DNA of 64,000 nucleotides, taken from positions 9,521,415 through 9,585,414 of the forward strand of contig OZ025870.1 of NCBI GenBank assembly GCA_964019415.1. Direction: 5' to 3'. Within the stretch, counting starts at the first letter, position 1; every line of letters starts with the position of its first letter. The position numbers and the translations under genes are program-made. Origin of the DNA: Ianthella basta. Taxonomy: Eukaryota > Porifera > Demospongiae > Verongiida > Ianthellidae. Under the pieces are notes generated by a model. It worked only from the letters and a program-made list of their open reading frames with translations. It did not search any database and was not told the origin of the DNA. Positions 13,353 through 24,284 of the stretch are shown here, piece after piece.

Positions 13353-16175
13353 TTACCGTAACACGGCAGCCAGTTCATCTGGAGTGGCATAACTGTGCTC
13401 CATCTTGTGCACAATCTTCATGTACTTTATGTAAGGGGAATTACTCAGCTCAAGTATTAATCTGATGTAGCCATAGTCCTTTGGATATGCAACAACTGTG
13501 GTAAGTAGTGTACAAAAATTCCTTTAGAATTAAAACGGACTTAGGAATGGCCAACAGGAAAAGCATAGAAACAAGCAACAGCACCTGAACGCAATGATAA
13601 ACTAGTCTCGCGTAGCCAGACCGCTTCTCCCCTCCATTTTATATTATGACGTCATCGGTTGGGGAAAAGGGTCTGGTACATTGCCTATGCGCCGCTTGTG
13701 CAGAGACCCCCCGGAAGAGGGTGGTTATAATTGCATTCCACACCTCCCGTCGCCCAGCAACTGCCCACCACCAACTACCGGTGTAGCATAAACACTGGAC
13801 CGTGATTGCTGGGCGAGAGAACGAAGGGAATTCGCTCATACGAAGGATATGCGCACGTACGAAGAGACTCCTTCGCCGCGCCATACGAATTTAGTCTCTC
13901 CTGAAGGCGGAATCGATCACAGTGCACTGCTACTAACCGTACGTACGCATGCATTGCTGTCAACACGTGCATGTAGGGTGCTAACGACTCGATCGGCGTA
14001 TAGCAGGCTGCTACGAAAAGGCTTTGCCAAGAGAAATCGCTCGAACTATGAAGGCTAAAAACTCAGCGCCAATTAAATCACGGCCTTCATTGCCACGGCT
14101 TGTGCTACACCGGTACTTGTGGGCGGGCGGTTGCCTGGTAACGCGTGGGCGAGAATGCAATCATCACCCCCTAGTTCCGGGGGCTCTCTGCACAAGCAGC
14201 GCATAGGCAATGTACCAGACCCTTTCCCCGACCGATGACGTCATAATATAAAATGGAGGGGAGAAGCGGTCTGGCTACGCGAGACTAATGATAAACTATG
14301 ACAATGTTCACTCTGCATTCCTAACTTCCTTGCAGCTACATGGGACAACTAGCTAGACATTTGGGTCCATGCATCTCAAGGAAGTTAGGAATGCAGAGTG
14401 AACTTCACGGAAATGTGGCTTGTCATGGTGTTGAGGTACTGTTGCTTGTTTCTATGCTTTTCTGCTAGCCATTACTAAATCCCTTTTAATTGTAAAGGAA
14501 TTTTTGTACCCTAGTATACGGTGAAATTCCATAACCCATGAAAGGTTAGTCCTGCAAAATAAAAGTCCATAAACTGACTACTAACCTGAAGAAACTCGTA
14601 GTCCTGGTCCAAAGGAATACTGTAGATGAACTCTCCTGGAACAAAGGCAAATTCAATGGAGAGGTCTTCAAGGATCTTTCGATGGCGAGACAATGAAAGC
14701 AGCAGGAATGGTAGGCGAGAACTGCAGACAGTGAAAAACACTGTAACAGTGCTTGATGCGTATCCTGCAAATTCAGTTTCCTTCATTTCCAGAACATGGC
14801 AAAGAAAGCCTTGCAATTCCAAAACACGCTCCAAAGGCAAAGAATCCGGTGTGAGAGTTGTTTGAAATGCAAGTGTTAACATACCAGTCTCTGGAGAACC
14901 AGACACTTCAGATTTCGACCAACGATCCAGTGTGAGCTTGCAAGCTTCTTTTAACTTATCGCTATAGGCTGTCCATGCTTTGTTCAATTCATTATTGTCT
15001 AGTTGCATGACAAGTTCATAGATGAGTTCACAGTGTATGTAATCTGCATGGGTAGCCAAGCAATCCAACACTTCATTCGATGTTACCAAATTATGCAGCC
15101 TTTCTAGATCTCTTTCAATCTTTCGCCTCGCTTCCCCGTGTGGTAATTCCCGGGCTTGGTCCCGGAGTAGCTGACTGCAAATGAGTTTCATGTCATCAAA
15201 TGATACTCCCAAACAGGCTCGTCTGACCTTCACCAAGAAGTCGATGTATTGATTTTTTAGGCGGCGTTGAATAGGAGAATACTTTGGCCGTGTGTGATTC
15301 AGAACCGGTGGGTTGGGATTGGCTGCTTTCAGGTCTTTGATGTCAATGCTCCTCTTATGCAGTGCTATGAAGGAAGAGTATGTACAGGCATAGGAAAGCA
15401 ATGCTATAGTGTAAATTCTACAGAGATGTGGATGTGCTAATATCAATGAGTGCTTTAATGCAAGTAACTTGGGGTCAAGTAAAAAGAACGGACCATACAT
15501 TTGCCCGGGGCGCTTAGCGCACGTTAGGTTTAGGGTTAGGGTTAGGGTTAGGGCTGGCATTATATTAGAAAATAAACGCCTACAGCGTGGTCCGTTCTTT
15601 TTACTTGATCCGTAACTTGCTGAGTCAAATACCTGACCAATAGCTAGCTAGTTAGTTACCCAATTCAAAGTGCAGAAATAACTGAAAACACTCTCTGCAT
15701 CCCTCTACAACATAATGTTACTTTCATTGGCACTGACATCAGTGTTAGTGCGTTAGTGTATCCATGCATTGTATCATTCTCCCAAATGACAACTGGAAGG
15801 TAGCTTCTCTGAATAGATTAGCTAGCAAGCTGATTATCCGCATGCACGACAGGGGCAATACTTACCTCCCTTAAGTACGTTGCCGCAATGTCTCTGCTCT
15901 CTTAGAAGAATTTGACAGAACTTCATAATGTCCTTGCCACTCCTACGCCTCACAGCTTCCAGAAGCTCGTCATTCTGGTGGTACACTACAGTTGCCGCCT
16001 TTATCCGAGCCATCTCCGTATCAGTAATTATTCTTTCCTGGTAGAGAATTCCAATTAAATTGTGTGCGTCCAGCTTGCTTCTCAATGTATCGTACACGTC
16101 TCTGATTGCCTCAGAGTACGGCAATCCATTGTCAGCCTCCGGGTGGAGGTCGCCTGACTCAGGCGTTTCAGCCAT
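13353..16175 (-). CDS. CARD-like plus conserved helical domain protein, left paralogue
   Basis: Exon 1 is 16175-15866, starting ATG with MAETPESGD. Exon 2 is 15364-14586. A possible last exon is 13478-13353 (DYGYIRLILELSNSPY..., stop TAA). Exons 1 and 2 total 1089 bp, exactly in phase. Residues about 20-103 look like a CARD or other death fold: an amphipathic helical bundle with a DAHNLIGILYQERIIT helix pair and a KDIMKFCQILLREQ last helix. Exon 2 encodes about 260 residues of unnamed helical domain ending VPGEFIYSIPLDQDY. The paralogue at 33867..36079 has the same exon phases and the same VPGEFIY motif. CARD domains usually mediate homotypic assembly in apoptotic or immune signalling; that role is inferred. 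The last exon is uncertain: its acceptor is weak and no equivalent was found on the right arm. A GTAATG donor just before the stop would make it internal. Confidence 0.7.
13505..14512. repeat. Older foldback element split by the Mutator-like insertion
   Basis: About 80 bp arms at 13505-13590 and 14433-14512 are inverted copies, both containing GCATAGAAACAAGCAACAG on one strand or the other. The Mutator-like element at 13604-14286 sits between them. A second hairpin at 14309-14404 pairs GTTCACTCTGCATTCC with its complement. All of it lies in the second intron of the CARD-like gene, if the 13353-13478 exon is real. Confidence 0.7.
13604..14286. mobile_element. Mutator-like long-TIR element, copy 1
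   Basis: Terminal inverted repeats of roughly 195 bp, beginning AGTCTCGCGTAGCCAGACC, are nearly identical over the first 125 bp. The flanking 11 bp AATGATAAACT is perfectly duplicated (13593-13603 and 14287-14297). Long TIRs with 9-11 bp duplications are the hallmark of Mutator-like elements. No transposase is encoded. A related element is at 47531..48170. Confidence 0.8.
15460..15620. repeat. Foldback enclosing an interstitial telomere-type tract
   Basis: Inverted arms at 15461-15497 and 15587-15620 share CAAGTAAAAAGAACGGACCA and its complement. The loop holds TTAGGTTTAGGG followed by three more perfect TTAGGG units (15524-15553). It sits in intron 1 of the left CARD-like gene. The long open frame across the tract is an artefact of the repeat. 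Confidence 0.85.
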
Positions 16176-16670
16176 TTTCCTAGCGCGTGTTGAATTATTA
16201 ATCTTGCTTGCGGGTTGAAAAATGGACGACCGTAGCACGGGACATTGTAACGTGCCTTGTCCGATCCTCTTACACGCGCAGCTCCCACTTCACTACTGGC
16301 AACCTGTGCTTGCGCATTAGATAAAATGATAGTTAACACAATAGTTTAGCTATAAATTATAGGTATTCTATTAGCCGTAGCTACGTGAATTAGATGGAAT
16401 CATAGGTTTTTACTATCTATGATGGAATGTACATTCAGTCTAATCGTCAAACGTACTCGAGCGCCAACTACGTACATGTTATAACTTTTGGTAATTCAAT
16501 TGGACGAGGTGAAATTCATCTCTGTTTGAGCTGTCACTAACAAGCCAGGTCACTTGAGCTCTTAGCTAACTATACGTACATTTACACTACAGCAAACACT
16601 ACAATTCCATGGTATACAATTCACTGCAATACACACAATTCACTATTAGCTACATACATTCATTAATTAG
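16176..16670. promoter_or_regulatory. Spacer between CARD-like gene and the next minus-strand gene
   Basis: About 0.5 kb with no gene. It must contain the CARD-like gene's 5' flank and the downstream end of the 16671..17483 gene. I see no distinctive TATA box or polyadenylation cluster that I would defend. Confidence 0.3.
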
Positions 16671-17483
16671 CTAAGGACCTTGCACTGTTTCCTTAATCCT
16701 TTTCCGCAGCAGATCCTGGACTGATTCCAGATTACCAGGCAAGCTTGGGCCGGTTTCATCTTGTGCGTAGTGAAATAAGTCCACCAGTATATAGGTCACC
16801 TGTCCAGCCTCATCGAGGTCCTCCACTCCCAGCTGCCACTCATAGCGAGAGGCCCCAGCTGGTACATTCACTGCTTCACGTTGTCTTCGTGTTGTGGCCT
16901 CGTGTTGTCTGTTTTCTGTACTATGGCTAGCAGAGCCATGGCCACCCGCTCTGACATAAGGAATCTGGGCATTGCCATGAACAGTTTGTCGATGGTCAGA
17001 ACGGTTCTCAGCCCCCTCTGTAGTCGACTGTGTAATAGATTGATGAACATCAGTGGATCCGCTAGTGTTGTTCCATCCACGAATACAGATCCACTTCAGC
17101 TTGTCCACAGTCATTGTAGAGCACCTGGCTTCAACGCTGTGAATGCCAGCGAGATTATTAAGTGTTTCTTTGGGTTCCTCAGTCGAAGTAAGTGGCAGAG
17201 AGACACTGTATTTGCCATCGTCATAGGCGAAAAATTCAATCTTTTGAGGCAGCGCTCCTAGTTTGTGCCACACAAAGATGCCTGGCCTTCCGTAAAGAAA
17301 GCCTTCAAACCAGCCGTGAATAGTTGATGAGATAACATAACCGGCAATCCTATGCTGTACATTAATCCGTTGCGCATTCGCCGGAAAGTGTACTTCTGAG
17401 GACCCTCCATACACCAGCTGAATAGCGACTTTCGCAACACTTTTGGCCCCATCTTTCACTTTGGCAAGAACCCACGACGCCAT
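16671..17483 (-). CDS. Hypothetical protein, 270 residues, single exon
   Basis: An uninterrupted frame starting ATG (MASWVLAKVKDG) and ending TAG, with no visible introns, between the CARD-like gene and the SPRY/TRAF cluster on the same strand. The first 90 residues alternate hydrophobic and charged blocks (KSVAKVAIQLVYGGSSEV, GYVISSTIHGWFEGFLYGR, GIFVWHKLGALPQKIEFF), suggesting a beta-rich globular domain. Residues about 145-200 are a Ser/Thr/Gln/His-rich linker. The C-terminus (EWQLGVEDLDEAGQVTYILV onward) looks folded again. I recognise no family, and no second copy is in the window, unlike its neighbours. Length and uniform composition argue that it is real; the function is unknown. Confidence 0.6.
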   Translation of the reverse strand: MASWVLAKVKDGAKSVAKVAIQLVYGGSSEVHFPANAQRINVQHRIAGYVISSTIHGWFEGFLYGRPGIFVWHKLGALPQKIEFFAYDDGKYSVSLPLTSTEEPKETLNNLAGIHSVEARCSTMTVDKLKWICIRGWNNTSGSTDVHQSITQSTTEGAENRSDHRQTVHGNAQIPYVRAGGHGSASHSTENRQHEATTRRQREAVNVPAGASRYEWQLGVEDLDEAGQVTYILVDLFHYAQDETGPSLPGNLESVQDLLRKRIKETVQGP

Positions 17484-18556
17484 CTTTCGGCGAGTGAAAC
17501 CACATGGGGAATTCCCTTATGAACAACTTCCCCTAGCAGATTGCCCATTATACCTTGAGCTGTCTTGCATTATGTCATTTCAACCTTATAATCATGCAAG
17601 ATACACAGTAGCTAGTGTAGTGAGTCTGTAGAGTATAATAGACCGCTCTAGGTTGCCCATCATTTGCAGATAGGGTTGAGCTTGTCCTGTGTATACACAG
17701 CTATGAGTGTGATTGCAATATTGTTGTGCAAGCAGAATTATGGAATATTAAATGTATGTATAGTGAAGTTGCTAAATTATATGTCAATTTTAACCAGTCT
17801 ATTCCCTTCTGAAATGTCTCAGTTCCATCCATAGCTATATAATACTGCATCTTTTCATATAACATGACACCCATAGTGAGGGTTAACGTTAGCCTTAATT
17901 AGTTAGATAGATTCAGAAAACAATTACTCAGCCTCAGCCTTGTATTACATTCTGGCTACTATCCTTGTCCTTGGCATGGGCTATATATGACTTATACATG
18001 AAACTTAGGACATAATTCTCGGTGGTTCACTTTCCCATGCATGCACAGTACTAGCCATCTATTTATATATAGGCTACCAATATTAGCTAACACATTATAA
18101 CTACATAATAATTTTATAATACATCTTGGGCAGATCTGAGGTGCTCTCTTGATCTAATTACTTTTCATTAGGATAAGTTAAGCACATCAAAATTACAATT
18201 ATAACAGCCTCAATTAATAATAAAATCAATAATTACAATTGCAGCATTATAGTTGCAATTTAGTAGGGTTGCCTAGACATGCAGCTGTAGACTGCAGTAT
18301 TACAGTGATATTCATGATCATGTACAATACAATACAATGGGATGAATATTAAACCATATTTGAACAAATATTGTAGTGTATAAATTTATAATTTTCTAAC
18401 GAAGTTAGCATTACTTCCATTATCAAAATCGAGTTAGACATAACTCCAAACTAACACTACAAATTTACAGAAATGCCTAAAGGCGAAACTGATCAAGCAC
18501 TTCCAAGACACATCCAAAGCCAGTCAATAGTAATTTAGGAAACTTCTTCATTAAGT
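17484..18556. other. AT-rich spacer, no gene seen
   Basis: About 1.07 kb. The part nearest 18556 (from about 18400) is homologous to 25930-26080, downstream of the second SPRY/TRAF gene, so it marks one edge of the tandem duplication and probably includes the 3' UTR. The rest shows only AT-rich runs. Confidence 0.5.
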
Positions 18557-21500
18557 TTACGACAATTGATGTTGCAGAAGGTTCACAGTGTCCTTGAGAT
18601 CCTTGACCTCCTTCTTCAAGGCAATGTTCTCTCTGAGAAGCAAGGACAGGTGGGAACTCAATGCAGACTGCATGTGTTCTTTCAGCTCTCTTCTCATCAC
18701 TTCGGCATGGCACCCTGCACTTGCAAACTCACACATGACAATCTCCTCATCACAGCCATTTTCCAGGTGACGAGTGAGCTGACCTTTCGTCCAGGTCGCT
18801 TTCTCCTTACACAAGTGTGGGCAGAGAGCTGGCCAGTTGGCACATAACTTGTAGTGATGGAAAAAGAGCTCTCTTCTTGTCATCGCACTACTGCAAAATG
18901 GGCATTTGGCTCGAGAATCCAAGCATTCGACTCGTGTATGCTTTGCTAAATTCTTTCTTTCAATGCGCACATTGCAGCCATTAGGACACGGAATAGTGTG
19001 AAGATCGCATTTCTTGTCCAAATGATCTTGCAAATCTCGAAGTTCACCACGCCACTGACAGCCTTTGTTGTGATTCTGGCAAAGTACCTCCAAGTCGCTA
19101 ATTAACCTAGTTAGCCTTGCATCGCGGCTGGTTTCCCAGTTCTCCTTCCGGCAGTGAGGGCAAGTTACCAAATGACGTCTTTGACAAGCATCTGTGCAAG
19201 ACTGGCACAGTGTCTGAGCACAGCAGGTGGTTTGCTGGGGACTCACAGCTAGCTCTTGGCAGATGATGCATGCATACCAAGTTTCCGGTTCCTTCACAAA
19301 AGCAAACTCCTTTCCTTTGTACATATGAACCTGATCAATGTTCTCATCTGCATTGCTTGCTGCACCATATAAAGGCTGACTATCAGTCTGTCTTTCAAAC
19401 CTTACAAACTGCCGGCATAAGAGGCCTACTGTCCCATCACTGACTTTCGTCCCCTCCAGCCACTCACAGCCATGAAGCCATTCTTCCTCAGAGACATTCA
19501 CTTCATCTCCCACACGGAGGTTAAGCTGACTTCGACCAACCCCATCTTGAGGATACATTGTTAGCAATGTATGGGGGAAAGGGTAGTCAGCTGCATAAAA
19601 GAAATGGGTAAAACTGCATGAGGTAATCAGCAAAAAGGAAGATTTACATGCAAATAATCTTACTATTAATTTGGTGGACTCTACAATGATGTATGCATGG
19701 TGTCAAGATCCGGGGTGCAATCGAAAGCTGAGAGCCATGCAAATGTTCTTTGGCGTGGGAACACTACATCCCTAAGTTTCACTTTTAGCAGAGATGAGGG
19801 ATCTACCAGTATGATGGTGAGCTAAGCTGCAGTGTGTGTTGTTCTGGGTCATGGTACTATCGAGTATAGGGCATATGATGGCTGGTTGATGAGGGAAGTG
19901 GATACAGAGGCTGGAAGTTTGGCAGAGGTAGTTGGTTGCATAAGTGGAGCATTAAGATGAACATGTGTTGCAAAGAGTTAGAGGGGAAAGATTTGAGTGT
20001 GGAGGGAGTGAGAGGTTTGTCAACTGTAGAGGTGAAGGAGATGCTGCCGTCTATCTCCTCCCACTTATGGTAATCACTTCACAGAAGACCGCCATCCTTG
20101 GTAATCACATGCAATGATTATTTGTATATTCGTTCATTGTCAACGACGTATATTCAAACTTACAATAGAGTATTCGCTCAGCTCTTACCTAAAAGATTCA
20201 TTCAGTGACTTGTTGTAGTACAGTGGCAAATGTCTGGGAAGTATCAAGAGCTTGTGATGAGTTGCCAATTGCCATTGTAAAATAATTACATCTGTGCATG
20301 GACTAAGTATAACTATGTTATACCCACAATCATGATTATAAAATCCTATTTAAAAAGTATCATCAGCACGCATGGAGTTTACCTGTAACAGCCACATTAT
20401 GCAGACATACAAATATTGACATTGCTATCCAGGCTAACGCTAATATTGCTGTTGGTCACTTACTGAGGAGTCAGAATCGTTACAGTAAGATTGTATGCAA
20501 GTCTCGGCAGCAGTCAAGTGACAGTGCATCTATCACAAGGAGGCATGAAATTCCTTGTGCAATGAAGTTTACTGGGAAGTATACATTTGTTGAAAATAAA
20601 GAAGCTGCTGCCCATATCCCTCTCCCAACAGCAGAGTCTGACATAGTTATGTATCTACAAATGTTAGCAGTAATATGCAGCCCTTAACAGGACACTGGCA
20701 GTGTAGCAATTTACTTACAGTTTACACATTATTTACAAGATTGGGCTACTACTACGGATCAGTTAAGTTTCCATGCAAGTTTCATGCCACTATGAATATC
20801 ATTGTAGGGGACATGCAAGGTCTGCCAAAATGGCAAAGAAAATTCTGACTAATCCCTGAATTTGAGAAATCTGCCATGGACACTATAAAATTGACAATAA
20901 ATTCAGGCCAGAAATAAAAAGGGCGTACCTTATAGGTTTCCAACCTGCCAACACCGACAATAAAATTGTGCTAGTGCAAATTGTGGGGCGACTCATGTCC
21001 CATGCAATTCTGAATTGGTCCAGTTCCCAATTGGTCTGCCCCAACTGATACCAGAGTAGAGTGGCCATGTACCACATGACCATGGCCAGAAAGTGCGCAC
21101 ATAATGAATTGATACACATACACACTGTAATATATTCTGTACTGCAAGGCAACCTTCTCTTTCTCACTCGAGATTGTAGGTATCAGCACACATTGCTGAC
21201 CATTTGAAAGTGCTGCTACAGCTGAATCTAGTATTCGTTCTACATACCCCTATGTCGATGAGGCGGTAGATGGTGGATAAGAAGGGGCTTCCTCACATAC
21301 AAGCAAACATAGCAGGAAACACATGAAGGTGTGCAAAACTGGTTACTCATTTCTGCAACGCTGACACATAGAAACTGCCAACATTTTCATTTTCTGGTTG
21401 CTTGTAGGCATTAATTGAAGGACGATGGCTACAATTTCAATTGAACAACCCCTTTAATCATGACATTGTGTAACATAAATACGGAAGTAGTGATCAGTTA

Positions 21501-23872
21501 TGCACACCTATGTACCCTGTGCTTCCTGCTACGTTTTTTTGTACCTCAGTGACATAGGGGTAAAAGAGGTATATAATTGACCTTAGATTTAGCTTTAACA
21601 GCACTTTCAAATGGTGTGTAATGTGTTGGGATACCTGAAATCTCGAGCGAGAAGAGAGGGTGTACAAATGTGTATAAATTCCACACGCATGTGATTCCCA
21701 GCCATGGTCATATGATATACATAGCCAACCTCCTCTGAACAGGTACGTACTGCAGTTTAACTATAAAACTGAAATTGATCATGAAACTCTACACAAAAGC
21801 ATACATAACAATACACTGAAAGTTGTACAACTTGCCCAATGTGGTACAAGACTTGGCATGATGGAAGCATAACAGTTAGATAAGGTAACCCAATGTCCAC
21901 GTACTTACGAATACATACATGCATAAGCTATGCATGGTGTGGGTGTAAAGGTTCTGTGTACATAAAAATATAACCCAAGAAGTGAAGCAACAAGTGAACT
22001 GAACTGCATAACTGCAGCCAGTGATAGGTAACTGCTATAAAAAGCACCCCACAGCATATTTATGAATTTTAGCATGCACCCACTGCACATACAGGCAAGC
22101 TTGCACACCATGGCATACAGGCTGAACAATATTATATAAAAGGAATCACCAAAGAAAGTCACACTTACAGAGTACTTGGATGCTGTATGGCGTTTTCTGC
22201 TGTGAGTGGCCCAAATACTTCACAACGACTCCAGTATATTGCATACCGATAAGGCTGAAGAAGCCTTTGGGAGGCACTTTAACCTTTACTGGTGACCCCA
22301 CAAAAGTTGAATTTTTTGTGAACCACAACCGAGCATAACCTGTAATAGCAGCACTTTCAAAATCAATTCCACATCCCATCACATCCCCTTTAGTGCAGGT
22401 TGGACCAAATGGTAACCCAGCATAGCCACTCTGATTATATAGGTAACCATTATCTGCATGGTAACCAAAGGTCTGCACTGTCCAGCCAGGCTGACCATGT
22501 AGTCGGCTATCACACGGCCCAACACCAATTCCAATGCAACCCTTCTGTCCAGGGCTGACAATTTCCACTTCAAAGTAGTTCCAGAATTCGGACATAGCTT
22601 CATTCATTCGAACAATGGCAGCCGAACCTTGACTGGCAACGCTGTACACAGAGCCAGATGAATTTGTGATGCCAGAATGTATTCTGTTCTTGTCCAGCTT
22701 AACACCATATGCCTGGGAAAAGTTGAGTAACATTCCACTACGCTTTATCATCAGTGGAGATGCTGGGGGAGCTGGTTTCAATTGTAACCTACATTAGAAT
22801 AAAAGAATGCAAGGAGAATAGTAACTTTTCATATTCACGTGAACACGTACACATGCATACTCCAGAGTTACATAATACAATGAAACCCTTGGCAGGTGTG
22901 TTGATCTGTCTGAGTGTGGCAGGACAGCTTGCTCCTGGTTCACTCATGTTGAAGTACACCAGCAGGTTAACAATAGTGAAGGAGGATGTGTGACACTATT
23001 AGACAAGCTTCACTACATTCATTCACTTTGTAAAGGCCTGCACGAGAGGCTAGGGTAATCATCCACTGTAGCTATACATATATACGTATTAACCAATGGT
23101 TTAGAACAAAGTTCAAACATTTTGGTGTTACTTCGCACACCTTCATCACTAAAAGGCCTTCATTCAGTGATGAAGGTGTTTGAAGTAACACTGAAACGTC
23201 TGAACTCTCAGTGTTCTAAACCATTGGCTAGTGCATATGCAGCTACATTTCACTATTTCCTACAAGACTTTAAACAGCACATTTTCAGTTTCAAATAATC
23301 TTTAAAAACCACATGCCATTACACTGCAGCTGCTACTGCTGACCAATTACGTAGCTACCCAAAGAAGCATAAACACCTAATATATACAAATATGCACCTA
23401 GTTAATGAAGCCCTAAGGAAATTGGAGATATCAAACACAATGCAAATGCATTGATAGACACAACCACATTATACACCTGTGAATTTTCATGAATATTATA
23501 GAAAAGACACTGCATTGTAAGTAAGATAGCTAGGTAACATCATTAGTGTGACCAAGTGGTTCTAGCTAAGTGCTCCTCGAAGGGAACAATCCTGGGTCTC
23601 ACAGGGTGGGAGGGCACCAAGACATGACAGGACAGGACAACAATTTATAGGCGAAGAAGAATGACTTCTGTGTGCTGGCAAACACTGAATACATTACAAG
23701 TGGATGAAGGTATAGCTGACCAGTCGCGTAGATCTAGACCGAGTACCACAACGGCTATCGCTATCTATTAATGCACAGTCACTTAGTTACGTTGTTAAGG
23801 AGACCGGTCCGAAACGCCTACATACCTTTTAGTCCTTGGACTCGGCATGGGGGATCTATGAGGAGAGCTCAT
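18557..23872 (-). CDS. SPRY-SH3-RING-TRAF zinc finger protein, copy 1 (3 exons, 566 residues)
   Basis: Exons 23872-23826 (47 bp), 22788-22169 (620 bp) and 19590-18557 (1034 bp) total 1701 bp = 567 codons with stop. Every junction is in phase and has GT-AG sites. Residues 1-16 are Pro/Ser/Arg-rich (MSSPHRSPMPSPRTKR). Residues about 17-222 are a SPRY domain (FWNYFEVEIVSPG, GYHADNGYLY, GDVMGCGID, LWFTKNS). About 224-290 is SH3-like (LNLRVGDEVNV, CEWLEG, TVGLL). RING starts at 330 with CIICQ and ends CPHCRKE. Four or more Cys/His TRAF-type fingers follow, then a C-terminal coiled coil. There is no MATH domain. A RING plus TRAF fingers suggests an E3 ubiquitin ligase; SPRY and SH3 would select partners. 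The usual RING His is Gln (CCAQTLC). Intron 2 is swollen by insertions compared with copy 2. A bidirectional promoter is shared with the gene at 24285. Confidence 0.88.
20310..20690 (+). other. Open frame inside intron 2 of SPRY/TRAF copy 1
   Basis: About 125 codons stay open with no early ATG, including AIQANANIAVGHLLRSQNRY and ENKEAAAHIPLPTAESDI, ending TAA. The equivalent intron of copy 2 shares the flanking AGTTTAC motif near 20380 but lacks most of this segment, so it is probably an insertion. I do not recognise it; a transposon fragment is the likeliest source. Confidence 0.3.
21058..21745. repeat. Foldback element in intron 2 of SPRY/TRAF copy 1
   Basis: Inverted arms of about 165-180 bp at 21058-21240 and 21580-21745 share, in opposite orientation, segments such as CATGACCATGGC, ACTCGAGATT and CATTTGAAAGTGCTG. 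It is absent from the homologous intron of copy 2, so it was inserted after the tandem duplication, or lost in copy 2. Confidence 0.7.
23094..23229. repeat. Short hairpin element in intron 1 of SPRY/TRAF copy 1
   Basis: Near-perfect inverted arms of about 60 bp: CCAATGGTTTAGAACA on the left and TGTTCTAAACCATTGG on the right. The centre pairs CACCTTCATCACT with AGTGATGAAGGTG. Non-coding. Confidence 0.8.
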
Positions 23873-24284
23873 GACTGTACACACACTTCACTGAATACGG
23901 CTTGGGACACTGTCGGTCGCGTATAGTGCGTATAGCTACTGGTAGTTGTGGCTAATCAAAGCATTCCAATGCCCCGTCATCGAAGTCACATGGCACAAAG
24001 CACGTGCTGATGGCGGGAAAGCCCCACCGAAAGTATGGCCGCGCAGTTCCCATGGAAGCCGCCCCTGGAAGCCGCCAGTCTCCAACGCCAAGCCCAAAAA
24101 GCAAGGCAAAGCACCATTCTGCTTGGATAGTGTGCTTCACAGCAGGTCAGTTGTGATGTGTTCTGTCGGGTGAAAATGCGCCTGCTAGCGGCCTGTGCTG
24201 TGGGACATCTTTGGACGGTTGTGAGCGTTCATGTGCCTTCTATTATGTTCAACTGCAGCCCTCCGGTACAAAGTCGTGGAACAA
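23873..24284. promoter_or_regulatory. Bidirectional promoter region, unit 1
   Basis: 412 bp separate the divergent start codons of SPRY/TRAF copy 1 (minus) and the single-exon RING gene (plus). The arrangement is repeated at 29413-29784 with recognisable similarity, so shared control is plausible. No specific transcription factor site is claimed. Confidence 0.5.

Noticed and set aside
15365..15560. N-terminal extension of the CARD-like frame across the TTAGGG tract
   Set aside because: The repeat encodes a run of Leu/Thr by chance; the true exon starts at the acceptor at 15364, matching the right paralogue.
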